Shown: piece after piece, positions 6,649-15,046 of the stretch
How the letters are laid out: every line of letters starts with the position of its first letter
How positions within the stretch are numbered: the first letter of the stretch is position 1
NCBI GenBank assembly: GCA_937128505.1
Contig: CAKZMM010000146.1
Location: 1 to 38,943, forward strand
DNA length: 38,943 nt
Direction of reading: 5' to 3'
From: an uncultured Thermogutta sp.
GTDB lineage: Bacteria; Planctomycetota; Planctomycetia; Pirellulales; Thermoguttaceae
Program-made: the position numbers and the translations under genes
Notes under the pieces: model-generated
Told to the model about the DNA's origin: nothing
The model's input: only the letters and a program-made list of their open reading frames with translations
Database searches by the model: none

Positions 6649-8317
6649 ATGGAACCTGAACAAGACCTCGCAGGCTTAAAACGTCCGATTGCCGATTGTA
6701 AGTTTTGGTCTACCGAACTCCTCTTGTTGAAATCACGGTGGCTCGCGGGCTTCCAACGTGAAATTACTTATTGGGAAATCGCAACCCGCCAAGATTTGCC
6801 CCAACCCATCTTAATTACTTCGGAGGCATTCAAATCAAGCCATCAATGCCGAATTTTCGCTTAGTTTGAACGCAACTTTACGCGCGGTATCAACGGCCAC
6901 CTATCTATCAATTATCTATGGCTAACGAGAACTTTATAGCTTTTCCCAAGCTTCCGGACAAGTAGCCCTCATCGCAACGTGTCCAAGGCCTTCGGGGCCG
7001 GGCTCGCTGGCCAAATCGGTCCCGACTGACGACGCAAAATTATAAGTTTCATGACCACATCGATCATAACGAAATTCATTACCATTCAATCATAAATAAA
7101 AAAATAAAAGCCGTCTCCAAAAATCACCAAACCATTTGATCGAGGGTTTTACGACCTAAAAAGGTTTCGTAACCATGGGCCAAGGAAAATCATTTTCGTC
7201 CCCCCGAAATGGCTGTATTCACGCAGAATACGCATAAAAAAGCCGGGATACTTAGGGAAATTCGCGCTTGCCAGTGTGATTCTACGCTTTCTGACTCAAT
7301 TGCACAAAAAGGGTCGGGACGAAGGGAGAAAGGGACGCAGGTTCGATCTTCAAAAGATGCTGGCACTTGAAAAGATGCTCGCAAATGCCGATCAAAAAAA
7401 TAACCTCGAATCAAATTTAAAGGTTCTAAAGCTTGAGGGATGAACTAGGCCATCATATTCCTCTTCCTTTATTCATTCACAGATATCGGAGAAGTATAAG
7501 TACTCGTCTATCGACATCCTGAACATCTGCTAATGGGCAAATTCTTTGATTTAGAGACACTAGCATTACGAAATTAGTGATTTATTTCTAAATTTGCTGT
7601 TTTTTAATTGATATAGCAACCTTTTCAGTTCGGCTTCGACGCCGCCGCTCGCTGACGCTCTTGCCGCCCGCAACTAAAAGCCTATATGGTAAACCTTCGA
7701 TGATCGAGGCTATAAACTTTTAGTTACATTGAAATTCATAATTCCTAATCTTACTGATTGTCTCGCTGATTTTTCTGAAGCGATCTGCAATTTTAGCTGA
7801 TACCCCGCGCTATGGACTATCGCTTGGATGCTCTTCACCCTTTTCGCCTCAACCCGTGTTTGTGACGGCGTGCAAAAGCAAGCCCGTCATCGTCCAGTAA
7901 GTTGCGATCCCTCCCAATTGCGGACTTTCCGAAAACAAACTTCCATCGGTAAATAATCTCGTTCGTTACGCAAGGCAATCCGGTAGTGACTTGCGGATGC
8001 GCCTCACCCCATCCTTCCTCTGCCACCAAAAGCTCCAGCCCACCCCGGCCCAAACGATCACAGGTAGCTCTCTTCCATAGTCGCCTTCATTCGACCCTTT
8101 TCGGGGGGCCACTCAGCGAGAATGCGCATCCCGCATCGCCACGCCTGTGCGCCAACCAGCTTAAAATTTTTTCTAATCCTTGTAATTCTTGTCCCTTATA
8201 AACGCGGAACAAAGCTCAAGATTCGCACGACCGCTACCGATAAAAGACCTGCCCTCGTCAGGTGGTTTCTTGTCCCGGGGGCTATTTCGAAAGCGAAGTC
8301 CGCGAGGGTGCAAGGAG
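6649..8317. other. Long AT-rich spacer without a supported gene
   Basis: About 1.7 kb separate the tRNA from the membrane protein gene. Short frames here lack family features and I do not call them. It holds an inverted repeat at 7672-7725, an 18-nt imperfect tandem pair at 7351-7386 (14 of 18 matching), and a GC-rich island at about 7628-7670 within AT-rich surroundings. The promoter of the 8.3-12.4 kb cluster must lie here or inside the alternative 5' extension of its first gene, but I cannot place it. Confidence 0.6.
7672..7725. repeat. Inverted repeat (9-bp perfect arms plus TATA pair)
   Basis: AACTAAAAG at 7672-7680 pairs perfectly with CTTTTAGTT at 7717-7725. After a 2-nt mismatch on each side, TATA pairs with TATA. 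The loop is about 24 nt. It could be a hairpin or an operator; no gene lies close by. Confidence 0.5.
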
Positions 8318-10132
8318 ATGGATACTCCCAGTCGTTCCGGTCGAGAACTTGCGGAAAAAGTCTGGTATGACATCACGGGGCACGCGCCACGGTCAACCGA
8401 GGGGGCCTCAAGCTCGGCTGGTCAAGATCGGCCATTGGAGCCGGCACAAGGGCAATCAAGGATTGGCCTTGAGACCCGGGTTGTCGCCCGGTTTCCCAAT
8501 CTAGATGAGACTTCGGACGTAACTCCTACGGATAAAGGGGATATCATCGCGCAGCCTTTCCCGCGATTTTCTCTTACTTTCACCGCTTTCGTATTTGCTG
8601 GAGGGTGTGCCCTGGCCCTATTGATCTGGGTGGGGCTTTTCTCCCGATCCGGCCCAATGCGATCGGAGCAAAGCTCCGCAGCAATATCCGGCCGGGCACC
8701 GGCGTCTTCCGGTACCTCGGTCGCGGATCAGCGTTCCGCCGTGCCGGACTGGGCCGAGCAAGCATGGTCCTCCCAAGGCCCGGAAAGAGATGATTTCGCG
8801 CCGGCTGACACCGGCAGTGCGTCCGTTGCAGCCGGCGGAGCTCAAGCCCAACAAATCGACTCCGCGGCCGACCAAACCCGGCTAGTCGGTTGGGATATGG
8901 GATCGCCGGCCTCAGGCGATGTGGAGGGGAAGGCGAGGGACGTGAAAACCCCGTCTCCACAGGGTCTTTTCGAGCCACCACCCAAGCAGGGAGGGTTTTC
9001 GGCGCATGGACCCAATGAATTTGCAAGGGTACCGGGGATTAACTCGTCGGTAAGCGATGCACAGAAAACCGGGGATTCGCCCGGTGATCACAACCTCCCC
9101 GTTGCAAACGCTTCCCAAACCACGATTGGGGCTTATCTCCCGCCATCCGCCGTAGGAGCTATCCATGGACCATTGCCAGAGATGGCGAATTTACCCTACC
9201 CCATAGCCGGGCGGGGTTATTTCGCTCCGCGAGGTGGACTCATGCCCGGGCAGGGCGTAACCTTTTCGCCGGAGGTTCCGGCGGCACCTTTCGCGGTAGC
9301 TACTCGGGCTACGGTTACCGGCGGGAGCGGCGCGCCGGCGGATTCAGGAATTCCCGGATTAGGCGCGCGTAATGCGCCGGCTCCGATGGGGAGTCTCCCG
9401 CTTCCCGCAGGGCCGGGATCCACCGCACTTTCGCCTCAACCAACTCCGGGGAATGCAACCGTTTGGCCCGGCACCGCGAATTCTTATCCCAGGGGCACCT
9501 CGTCTGAAACATCGGCCGGACTCCAGGTCGGGCCGCGATTCGCGGGCCAAATGCAGGGGTCTGTGCCGCAGACGAATGCAGATCTTTCGCCGAGTCAATC
9601 GGCCGGAACCGCCGCCGTATTGAACCCGTGGATGGTCGGGGTTTCAGGACGCGTATTCTCGCCGGCAAACGTAACCCCGGAGCAGGAATCTGCAACGCGA
9701 GCGACCCTGGGGCTTCCGACTAGCTTCTCGGCGGAGACGGCAGCGGCCGGGCAGCCGTTCGGTGCTCCGGGGGGAAGTGCTCGTTCTGAGCCTTTGGCAA
9801 GACAATCGCGGCCGACGGCAGGTGGGTATGGGAACGCTCCGCCCATTTCATCATCCCCTAATCTCCCCAGCCCGGGGAGCCTTTCGCCGCCAATTGCTGG
9901 TCTTTCCAGCGGCATGGTGGGAATCGGTACTTCGCAAGGATCCGTTGACCCAATTGCCGGCGGCTATCCAGCAGCTAGCACAGGTGGGGTTAATATTTAT
10001 CCGGTTGCGGGGCAGGGTGCCCTCCAAATGCCACCGCTCAATATGTCGCCGGGCTATCCCGGCTCCGCGGCAGGGACAATCAGCCCATCGCCGAGCGTTT
10101 GGCAAAACCCTGCACCGGTCTATCCCCGGTAG
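8318..10132 (+). CDS. Single-pass membrane protein with long Pro/Gly/Ala/Ser-rich extracytoplasmic domain
   Basis: From the ATG at 8318 the protein has 604 residues. The frame is open further up, to a TTG at 8189, so the start is uncertain; AAGGAG lies directly against this ATG. Residues 1-84 are soluble and charged, about 85-108 form one transmembrane helix (SLTFTAFVFAGGCALALLIW), and the remaining nearly 500 residues are low-complexity Pro, Gly, Ala and Ser with loose repeats such as PIAGRGY, PIAGGYP and PVAGQG. No catalytic domain is seen. The topology suggests an N-in anchor with an extended C-terminal region outside the membrane. It heads a plus-strand cluster, 132 bp before the CpsD-like gene, and may be a scaffold or wall-spanning part of that machine. 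Family not recognised. Confidence 0.75.
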   Translation: MDTPSRSGRELAEKVWYDITGHAPRSTEGASSSAGQDRPLEPAQGQSRIGLETRVVARFPNLDETSDVTPTDKGDIIAQPFPRFSLTFTAFVFAGGCALALLIWVGLFSRSGPMRSEQSSAAISGRAPASSGTSVADQRSAVPDWAEQAWSSQGPERDDFAPADTGSASVAAGGAQAQQIDSAADQTRLVGWDMGSPASGDVEGKARDVKTPSPQGLFEPPPKQGGFSAHGPNEFARVPGINSSVSDAQKTGDSPGDHNLPVANASQTTIGAYLPPSAVGAIHGPLPEMANLPYPIAGRGYFAPRGGLMPGQGVTFSPEVPAAPFAVATRATVTGGSGAPADSGIPGLGARNAPAPMGSLPLPAGPGSTALSPQPTPGNATVWPGTANSYPRGTSSETSAGLQVGPRFAGQMQGSVPQTNADLSPSQSAGTAAVLNPWMVGVSGRVFSPANVTPEQESATRATLGLPTSFSAETAAAGQPFGAPGGSARSEPLARQSRPTAGGYGNAPPISSSPNLPSPGSLSPPIAGLSSGMVGIGTSQGSVDPIAGGYPAASTGGVNIYPVAGQGALQMPPLNMSPGYPGSAAGTISPSPSVWQNPAPVYPR

Positions 10133-10264
10133 TTTTGCAACTCATCGGGCCTGAAAGTCTATGTCGCTTAGGTTGCTGCCTATTCCGAGGTAATTCGAAG
10201 GAATCAAATTCATGTCTTCGTAGGCGGTCGAAAACCACGCCTATCGCTTGGGAACGAATCGGCC

Positions 10265-11545
10265 ATGACATCTCTGGACCAAGCGTTTCTGAAAGCATAC
10301 TTGCGACGTCATGCCGCCGCTGCGCATAGCCCCGCCATCGTGGGCAAGGCCGTGCTGAGCTTGGGGGACGTGCAAATCGAAACGATCCAGCAAAATTCGG
10401 GGACGGGATGCTCGGACGCACGCGATTCAACAGAAGATGATCCCACTGGTCAATGCGGCGGTAGCTACAGGAAACACACACCGCCCACAAGCACCTTACC
10501 CGGCGGGCAAAAGATGCCGAATCACTTATTTGACGGCGCAAATAAGGAGTGCGAATCCGCAGACACCAAGGAGCCAAAGGGAGGTAGCCTGCCGGTTCTC
10601 TCAGTCAATCACGCGGAGCGAGCCTTCGTAGCGTCAACGTCCGTTACCGATGTGGGTGCGCAGGCAAGACCGCTTGCTGCACAGAATTCCGTAGTCGGTT
10701 CAGACCAGCCGAATCCGCCGGATATTTCTCGCGTTCAGAAGCTCGATAAAACCGAATCTGCCAAAACCGCCAAGAGTATCCCCGCCTGCCTTGCGAAACC
10801 GACGGCTGAATGCGAGTCGACGGCTGCCGATGCCAGCCGCGCGCTTGCCGAGTCGTGCACCGGGAGCTTTTTCAGTCCACAGTATATGGTGGATCGAGTG
10901 CACTGGCCCAGCGCAAGCATTCGATTGGCTTTGGCGGCCGGAACCGCAATCGACGGGATTGTGGACCCGCTTCTGGCCAAGTACCCAGGGCGTGGGATCG
11001 CTTTGGGTCTGAGCTCGCCCCATCCCCAGCGGGGATGCACGACGGTGGTTTTGAGCGTGGCCCGACGGCTCTTGCAACGTGGGCTGGAAGTGGCTGTGGT
11101 GGATGCCGATTTTGCGCACCCCATGCTGGCCCAACGATTGGGGCTTTTGCCCGAATTGGGTTGGGAGTCTGTCGTCGATCCCCCGAAACCGGTGGCAGAG
11201 GTAGCCATTCGGGTCAAAGATGAACCACTCACCGTCATTCCGTGGCTGGCTCATTCTGCCAAAAATCAGCCAGCATCTCCCCCACCTTTGCAGGTAGTCC
11301 TGAGCACGCTGGAGAAAAATCATGATTTTGTGCTAGTGGACCTCGGGATGCTCCTGCTAGAGCACATCGCTGAGTGGGCCGCTTTAGAAGTATTCCTCAA
11401 AGGTTTGAAAGGCATGCTGCTTGTCGTAAGCACGCGCGACTTATCGGATCCACGAATACAGGAATTGGCAGAGAAATTGAGCCGCTCCGGAATGGAGCCT
11501 ACGGGAATCATCGAGAACTTCGCACCCTTGAGGATGGCTGCCTAA
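10265..11545 (+). CDS. CpsD/BY-kinase-like (ParA/MinD-fold) ATPase with degenerate P-loop
   Basis: The 426-residue protein has a short N-terminal motif (MTSLDQAFLKAYLRR), then about 190 low-complexity residues, then a ParA/CpsD-type domain from about residue 215. The P-loop region reads LSSPHPQRGCTTVVLSVA (249-266). Bacterial tyrosine kinases have PGEGKST there, so the conserved Gly and the essential Lys are replaced by Gln and Cys. The Walker A' motif VVDADFAHPML (278-288) and a Walker B-like FVLVDLG (355-361) are kept. No C-terminal tyrosine cluster is present. In exopolysaccharide loci such proteins control chain length and export; here catalysis may be lost, leaving a regulatory or adaptor role. 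The ExeA-like gene begins 27 bp after its stop, so the two are likely cotranscribed. Confidence 0.85.
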   Translation: MTSLDQAFLKAYLRRHAAAAHSPAIVGKAVLSLGDVQIETIQQNSGTGCSDARDSTEDDPTGQCGGSYRKHTPPTSTLPGGQKMPNHLFDGANKECESADTKEPKGGSLPVLSVNHAERAFVASTSVTDVGAQARPLAAQNSVVGSDQPNPPDISRVQKLDKTESAKTAKSIPACLAKPTAECESTAADASRALAESCTGSFFSPQYMVDRVHWPSASIRLALAAGTAIDGIVDPLLAKYPGRGIALGLSSPHPQRGCTTVVLSVARRLLQRGLEVAVVDADFAHPMLAQRLGLLPELGWESVVDPPKPVAEVAIRVKDEPLTVIPWLAHSAKNQPASPPPLQVVLSTLEKNHDFVLVDLGMLLLEHIAEWAALEVFLKGLKGMLLVVSTRDLSDPRIQELAEKLSRSGMEPTGIIENFAPLRMAA

Positions 11546-11571
11546 AGGGCCTTGCCCGACGGAACGCGACC

Positions 11572-12411
11572 ATGTACGAACACCATTGGCGACTGAATCG
11601 AAAACCATTCGCAACCGGGGTTGATCCCGAGTTTTATTTTCCGGCACCCGAACATCAATCGGCTTTACTGAAGCTGCGTTACCTGGCGGAGCACCACCGG
11701 GGATTGGCCCTGGTGGCTGGACCCGGCGGATGCGGAAAGACGCTTGTGGTGGAAGTACTGGCTCGTTCCCTCGGGGAAAAGCTCAAGGTGCTGCACCTCG
11801 TTTTTCCCCCTACCACGGTCGAAGACCTGTTAGGCTATGTTGCCTTGCGGCTGGAACAAAGTCCTTCGGGGCAGGAGCCTCAAAGCCTTGCCGGGCTATT
11901 ACATCAGGTTGAGACCGCCCTCCACCGGGTCCATTCGGCCGGTCAACACGTTTTGATCGTGGCCGACGAGGCCCATCTGCTCGACGACCCGCGGATGCTC
12001 GAGGCCTTGCGGTTGCTAACGAACTACCAGGCCGGCGGTGAGCCCCAGGTCAGTGTGATCCTCGTGGGTCGCGAACCCCTTCTCAACCACATTCGCGAAA
12101 TGCCCAGTCTGGAAGAACGCCTTGCTGTTCGGTGCTTTCTGAATCCGCTAGACCGCACACAAAGCCAACAATATGTGCTATCGCGACTTAAGGCGGCAGG
12201 AGCGAGCGAGGAGATCTTTACGCCGGAAGCCCTTAGCAGGCTCTACGAATTATCGGGAGGGGTGCCCCGGCAGATCAATCAACTATGCGATTTAGCGATG
12301 TTGGTGGCTTTCGCGGACGATCAGAAAGTAATTCTCCCCGAACATGTAGAGTCAGTTTACGGCGAATTCGTGCCCCCGCGGATCTCGGCACCCGTGGGGT
12401 CAGCAGCTTAA
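11572..12411 (+). CDS. ExeA/GspA-like AAA ATPase (secretion-ATPase family)
   Basis: I place the start at the ATG at 11572, because MYEHHWRLNRKPFATGVDPEF matches the usual N-terminus of ExeA-like ATPases (a MYxxxF...KPF...DP pattern). The product is 279 residues, about the length of the AAA part of the family. Walker A is GPGGCGKT (50-57), Walker B VLIVADEAH (127-135), an arginine-finger region EERLAVR lies at 181-187, and the sensor-2-like GVPRQINQLCD at 230-240. ExeA has a C-terminal peptidoglycan-binding domain; it is absent here, as in the PEP-CTERM/exosortase-associated ATPases. It probably drives assembly or transport of an envelope component together with the two genes upstream. An in-frame upstream extension inside the previous gene is unlikely to be used. 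Confidence 0.93.
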   Translation: MYEHHWRLNRKPFATGVDPEFYFPAPEHQSALLKLRYLAEHHRGLALVAGPGGCGKTLVVEVLARSLGEKLKVLHLVFPPTTVEDLLGYVALRLEQSPSGQEPQSLAGLLHQVETALHRVHSAGQHVLIVADEAHLLDDPRMLEALRLLTNYQAGGEPQVSVILVGREPLLNHIREMPSLEERLAVRCFLNPLDRTQSQQYVLSRLKAAGASEEIFTPEALSRLYELSGGVPRQINQLCDLAMLVAFADDQKVILPEHVESVYGEFVPPRISAPVGSAA

Positions 12412-12787
12412 CCGCCCACAAATTTCCCTTTCTCCACCGCCGCCGGCCATCGTTCAGTTCCGGCTCGTTCCTTCGCGGCACTAAATCTGCCAAGTGTCTT
12501 GGGGGCATCTCATCACAGGCGGTTCCATCATAAACCGCGAGTATCGCTCTGCGGCCGCGGAAAGGAGCCAAGCTTACGCTTAGCTCGTTTATACCAATCG
12601 AGGAGCGCCTTGCGGCTGCCGGAGGAAGGGGAATTGGCGATGGGCGAAGACGCGATCTTCGCATCGGCACAAACCGGGGAGTATATGGAAAAAAAACGAA
12701 TTTCTATGTTGACAGAAAGCCGCTTGCAGGTTGCACAGCCCCGCTAGTCGGTTGGCAGAAAAACCGAGTTGCGAATTAAAAAACACG

Positions 12788-12807
12788 ACTTAAATAAACT
12801 TAAATAA
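12788..12807. repeat. 10-bp tandem duplication
   Basis: ACTTAAATAA occurs twice, directly adjacent. Confidence 0.8.
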
Positions 12808-13131
12808 AGACGACTCAAGTATTACGAAAAAGTCGACTCCGAATCGAAAAAAACAAATCACCGAAGTCAACACCCCAAAAAGTCCGATTATCCGCCTGGG
12901 TTGCCGCGCGGATTGCTCCCGGTAACCGTTTTCGAGAAGTTCCTGCGGCAATTCCCCTCGCCGAAAATCTCTTAATGACCACACCGCAGCCCCCCGGATC
13001 GGGCGAAATCTTCCCCGCCGGTTTTTTCTCCCATTGCCCTAAATGTTTCTCGGGTATCATGCGCGACCTGTATGTACCTCACCCCTTAGCCGAAAACCGA
13101 TTGAACCGAATCCTGGTGCGGTCCCCCCACC

Positions 13132-13137
13132 AGGAGG
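13132..13137 (+). promoter_or_regulatory. Strong Shine-Dalgarno AGGAGG displaced by a duplication
   Basis: AGGAGG lies 14 nt before an ATG at 13152 that is followed by a stop after five codons (MIGLR). It lies 28 nt before the in-frame ATG at 13166. A 14-bp tandem duplication separates the two ATGs, so the good binding site now serves the decoy start best. Confidence 0.55.
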
Positions 13138-13150
13138 TAAACTTACTGGA

Positions 13151-13178
13151 GATGATAGGTTTAAGATGATAGGTTTAC
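13151..13178. repeat. 14-bp tandem duplication over the glycosyltransferase start
   Basis: GATGATAGGTTTAA at 13151-13164 is followed by GATGATAGGTTTAC at 13165-13178. Each copy contains an ATG; only the second is in frame with the gene. Confidence 0.85.
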
Positions 13179-15046
13179 ATAAGGTCGGAGGTACGAAGAA
13201 AGCCATTTCCCCCGTGATACCTCGGATTTCGTTGAAATGCAGCTCGATCGTCGCTCAAGTGCTCACTTCATCCTTCGTGGGGGGCATGGTTGCCCTCATC
13301 CTTTGGCAAACGTCCGCTGATTTACCCATGGTATGGGATGAAGGCAATGCAATCTGGCGGGCAGAGGGAATCGAAGCGTGGTGGTCGCGGCTTTGGGCGG
13401 CTTCTTCAAACGAAAGAGCCCAACTATTTGATCCTGCAATTATCGCACATTACTGGCGGTATACCACCCAATTGGAAGGACATCCTGCCTTCTACGGAAT
13501 GGTGATTGCCTTTGGCCGCCGATTGGCCCCGGATGATGTACCCCCTTGGCAGCAGGCTCGTTTGGGTCCCATTGTGCTTTTTGCCCTGGCCGCGGCCACC
13601 GTCCACTACCGATTGAGAAGGCTTTATAGCAGTCTAACCGCATGGGCGGCTATTGGGTGTGTGCTCTTGGTTCCCCGGCTTTTTGCTCATGTGCATTTTG
13701 CCTCGATCGACGGTCCTCTGGTCAGTTGCTGGCTTTTGACTTGGGCCACATTCCCTTATCACGCCCTGGAGCTTTCGGAAAGAAGCCACCCTGGTTCCAT
13801 CAGTGGGCAGGGCAAGGGATGGTTCCTACAGCTTCGGAGACGCAACTTAAACGCATTACGGCTATCCGCTTCAAAAGCCGCAGAAGTAGCCGTGGATCCT
13901 GAGAATGCGGATGCTCCCAGCCTTGGCACGACGCGAATCACCTCTTTCTTTAACTTTTTGGTTTTTGCATGCTGCCTCGGGCTTGCCCTCAGTTGCAAAT
14001 TCACTGGGTGGGTCTGTTTAGGAGTGTTCGGCTTATGGATGCTGTGGAGGAGGGGCTATCGGGGCCTTGTATGGTTTGGATTTTGCTGTGTTGTGTCTGT
14101 AGTGATATTCGTGCTACTTAACCCCCCGCTATGGCATGAGCCTTGGGCCGGCCTTGCGGAGTTTTGGCGGCGGAATCTCGACCGGCGTGATTACAACGTA
14201 AGCGTGCAATTCCTCGGCAAGCTTTATGATTTGTATCATCCTCTGCCGTGGTACAACACGCTAGTGTGGGTTCTAGCGGCCGTGCCTTTACCTATTGTAA
14301 CAATGGCCGGATTAGGGGCGTGGGATCTCTGGCGGAATCGCCGCATTCAACCGGCCAATGGGCTGTTGCTCTTGTGCGCAGTCTCGCTACTAGTTGTCCG
14401 GGCTACGCCTTGGGCACCACCGCACGATGGATTGCGGCTTTTCTTGCCGAGTATCGCCTTTGTAGGTTTATTGGCCGGCTGCGGAGTAAGCTGGGCTCTC
14501 AGGAAGATCCGACAATCGTACCAAAACGGATCACGCATAAAGGCCGCCACAATTGCAGGCGCGCTAGGCTTGGGGGCTTTGGGCTGTGTGCTTAATCTGT
14601 ATTGCTATGCACCTCATTGGCTTTCTTTTTACAGCGTACTCATCGGCGGACCCCGGGGCGCACGCACGCTGGGAATGGAGTCGACCTACTACTGGGATGG
14701 TCTCACTTCGCCGGTGCTCAACTGGCTTGAGGAGCACACGGCAGCAGACGAAAAGGTCGCCTTTTCCGGGCCGCCTGCAGAAAACCTCCATCTCATGAAA
14801 CGTTGGGGCCGTCTGGGATTTGAATTCCGACAAAACGCTCCGGGCGAAGTGCGGTGGTATGTGCTCCAGCATCGGCCTGGGGCGTGGCAGCCCGAGGATT
14901 GGTGGTTGGTCAACAACGCGCGGCCGGTTTTTGAGTCCCGTCTCGGCTCGCGGTGCCCTTGTTTGTCGTGGCTTCTCGATGTACCGCTAGTAAGTATCTA
15001 CGATAGCCGCGATTACCGCCGGGCATTGGAAGCAACTCGCCGCTGA
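13166..15046 (+). CDS. PMT/ArnT-like (GT39/GT83-type) integral membrane glycosyltransferase
   Basis: From the ATG at 13166 the protein has 626 residues; the frame is open upstream to 13043. A first membrane helix (about 25-45) is followed by DLPMVWDEGNAIWRAEG, whose Asp-Glu pair in the first outside loop matches the catalytic acidic motif of PMT/ArnT-type C-fold glycosyltransferases. HPAFYG then matches the EHPP-like motif. Many hydrophobic segments follow (ALAAATVHYRL, AAIGCVLLVPRLF, FLVFACCLGLALSC, CCVVSVVIFVLL, LCAVSLLVV, AGALGLGALGCVLNL), and the C-terminal part is extracytoplasmic. Such enzymes move a sugar from a polyprenyl phosphate onto a protein, lipid or glycan; donor and acceptor are unknown. 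A 14-bp duplication sits on the start. It may be functionally linked to the ATPase cluster upstream. Confidence 0.88.
   Translation: MIGLHKVGGTKKAISPVIPRISLKCSSIVAQVLTSSFVGGMVALILWQTSADLPMVWDEGNAIWRAEGIEAWWSRLWAASSNERAQLFDPAIIAHYWRYTTQLEGHPAFYGMVIAFGRRLAPDDVPPWQQARLGPIVLFALAAATVHYRLRRLYSSLTAWAAIGCVLLVPRLFAHVHFASIDGPLVSCWLLTWATFPYHALELSERSHPGSISGQGKGWFLQLRRRNLNALRLSASKAAEVAVDPENADAPSLGTTRITSFFNFLVFACCLGLALSCKFTGWVCLGVFGLWMLWRRGYRGLVWFGFCCVVSVVIFVLLNPPLWHEPWAGLAEFWRRNLDRRDYNVSVQFLGKLYDLYHPLPWYNTLVWVLAAVPLPIVTMAGLGAWDLWRNRRIQPANGLLLLCAVSLLVVRATPWAPPHDGLRLFLPSIAFVGLLAGCGVSWALRKIRQSYQNGSRIKAATIAGALGLGALGCVLNLYCYAPHWLSFYSVLIGGPRGARTLGMESTYYWDGLTSPVLNWLEEHTAADEKVAFSGPPAENLHLMKRWGRLGFEFRQNAPGEVRWYVLQHRPGAWQPEDWWLVNNARPVFESRLGSRCPCLSWLLDVPLVSIYDSRDYRRALEATRR

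Larger units (their letters stand above)
12412..13165 (+). other. Spacer between the ATPase and glycosyltransferase genes
   Basis: No convincing gene is seen. A 64-codon frame at 12975-13169 ends in an ATGA overlap with the glycosyltransferase start, but it resembles no family and I do not call it. The spacer holds a 10-bp tandem pair at 12788-12807, a TTGACA at 12709-12714 without a good -10 partner, and the AGGAGG at 13132-13137. Confidence 0.5.

Noticed and set aside
6400-6864. Plus-strand frame of 154 codons
   Set aside because: It runs straight across the antisense strand of tRNA-Asn and its hairpin neighbourhood; no protein features.
12709-12714. TTGACA as a -35 promoter element
   Set aside because: No acceptable -10 hexamer at 16-18 nt and no gene start in suitable distance.
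12975-13169. 64-codon frame ending in an ATGA overlap with the glycosyltransferase start
   Set aside because: The overlap is suggestive of coupling but is produced by the local 14-bp duplication; the peptide has no recognisable feature.
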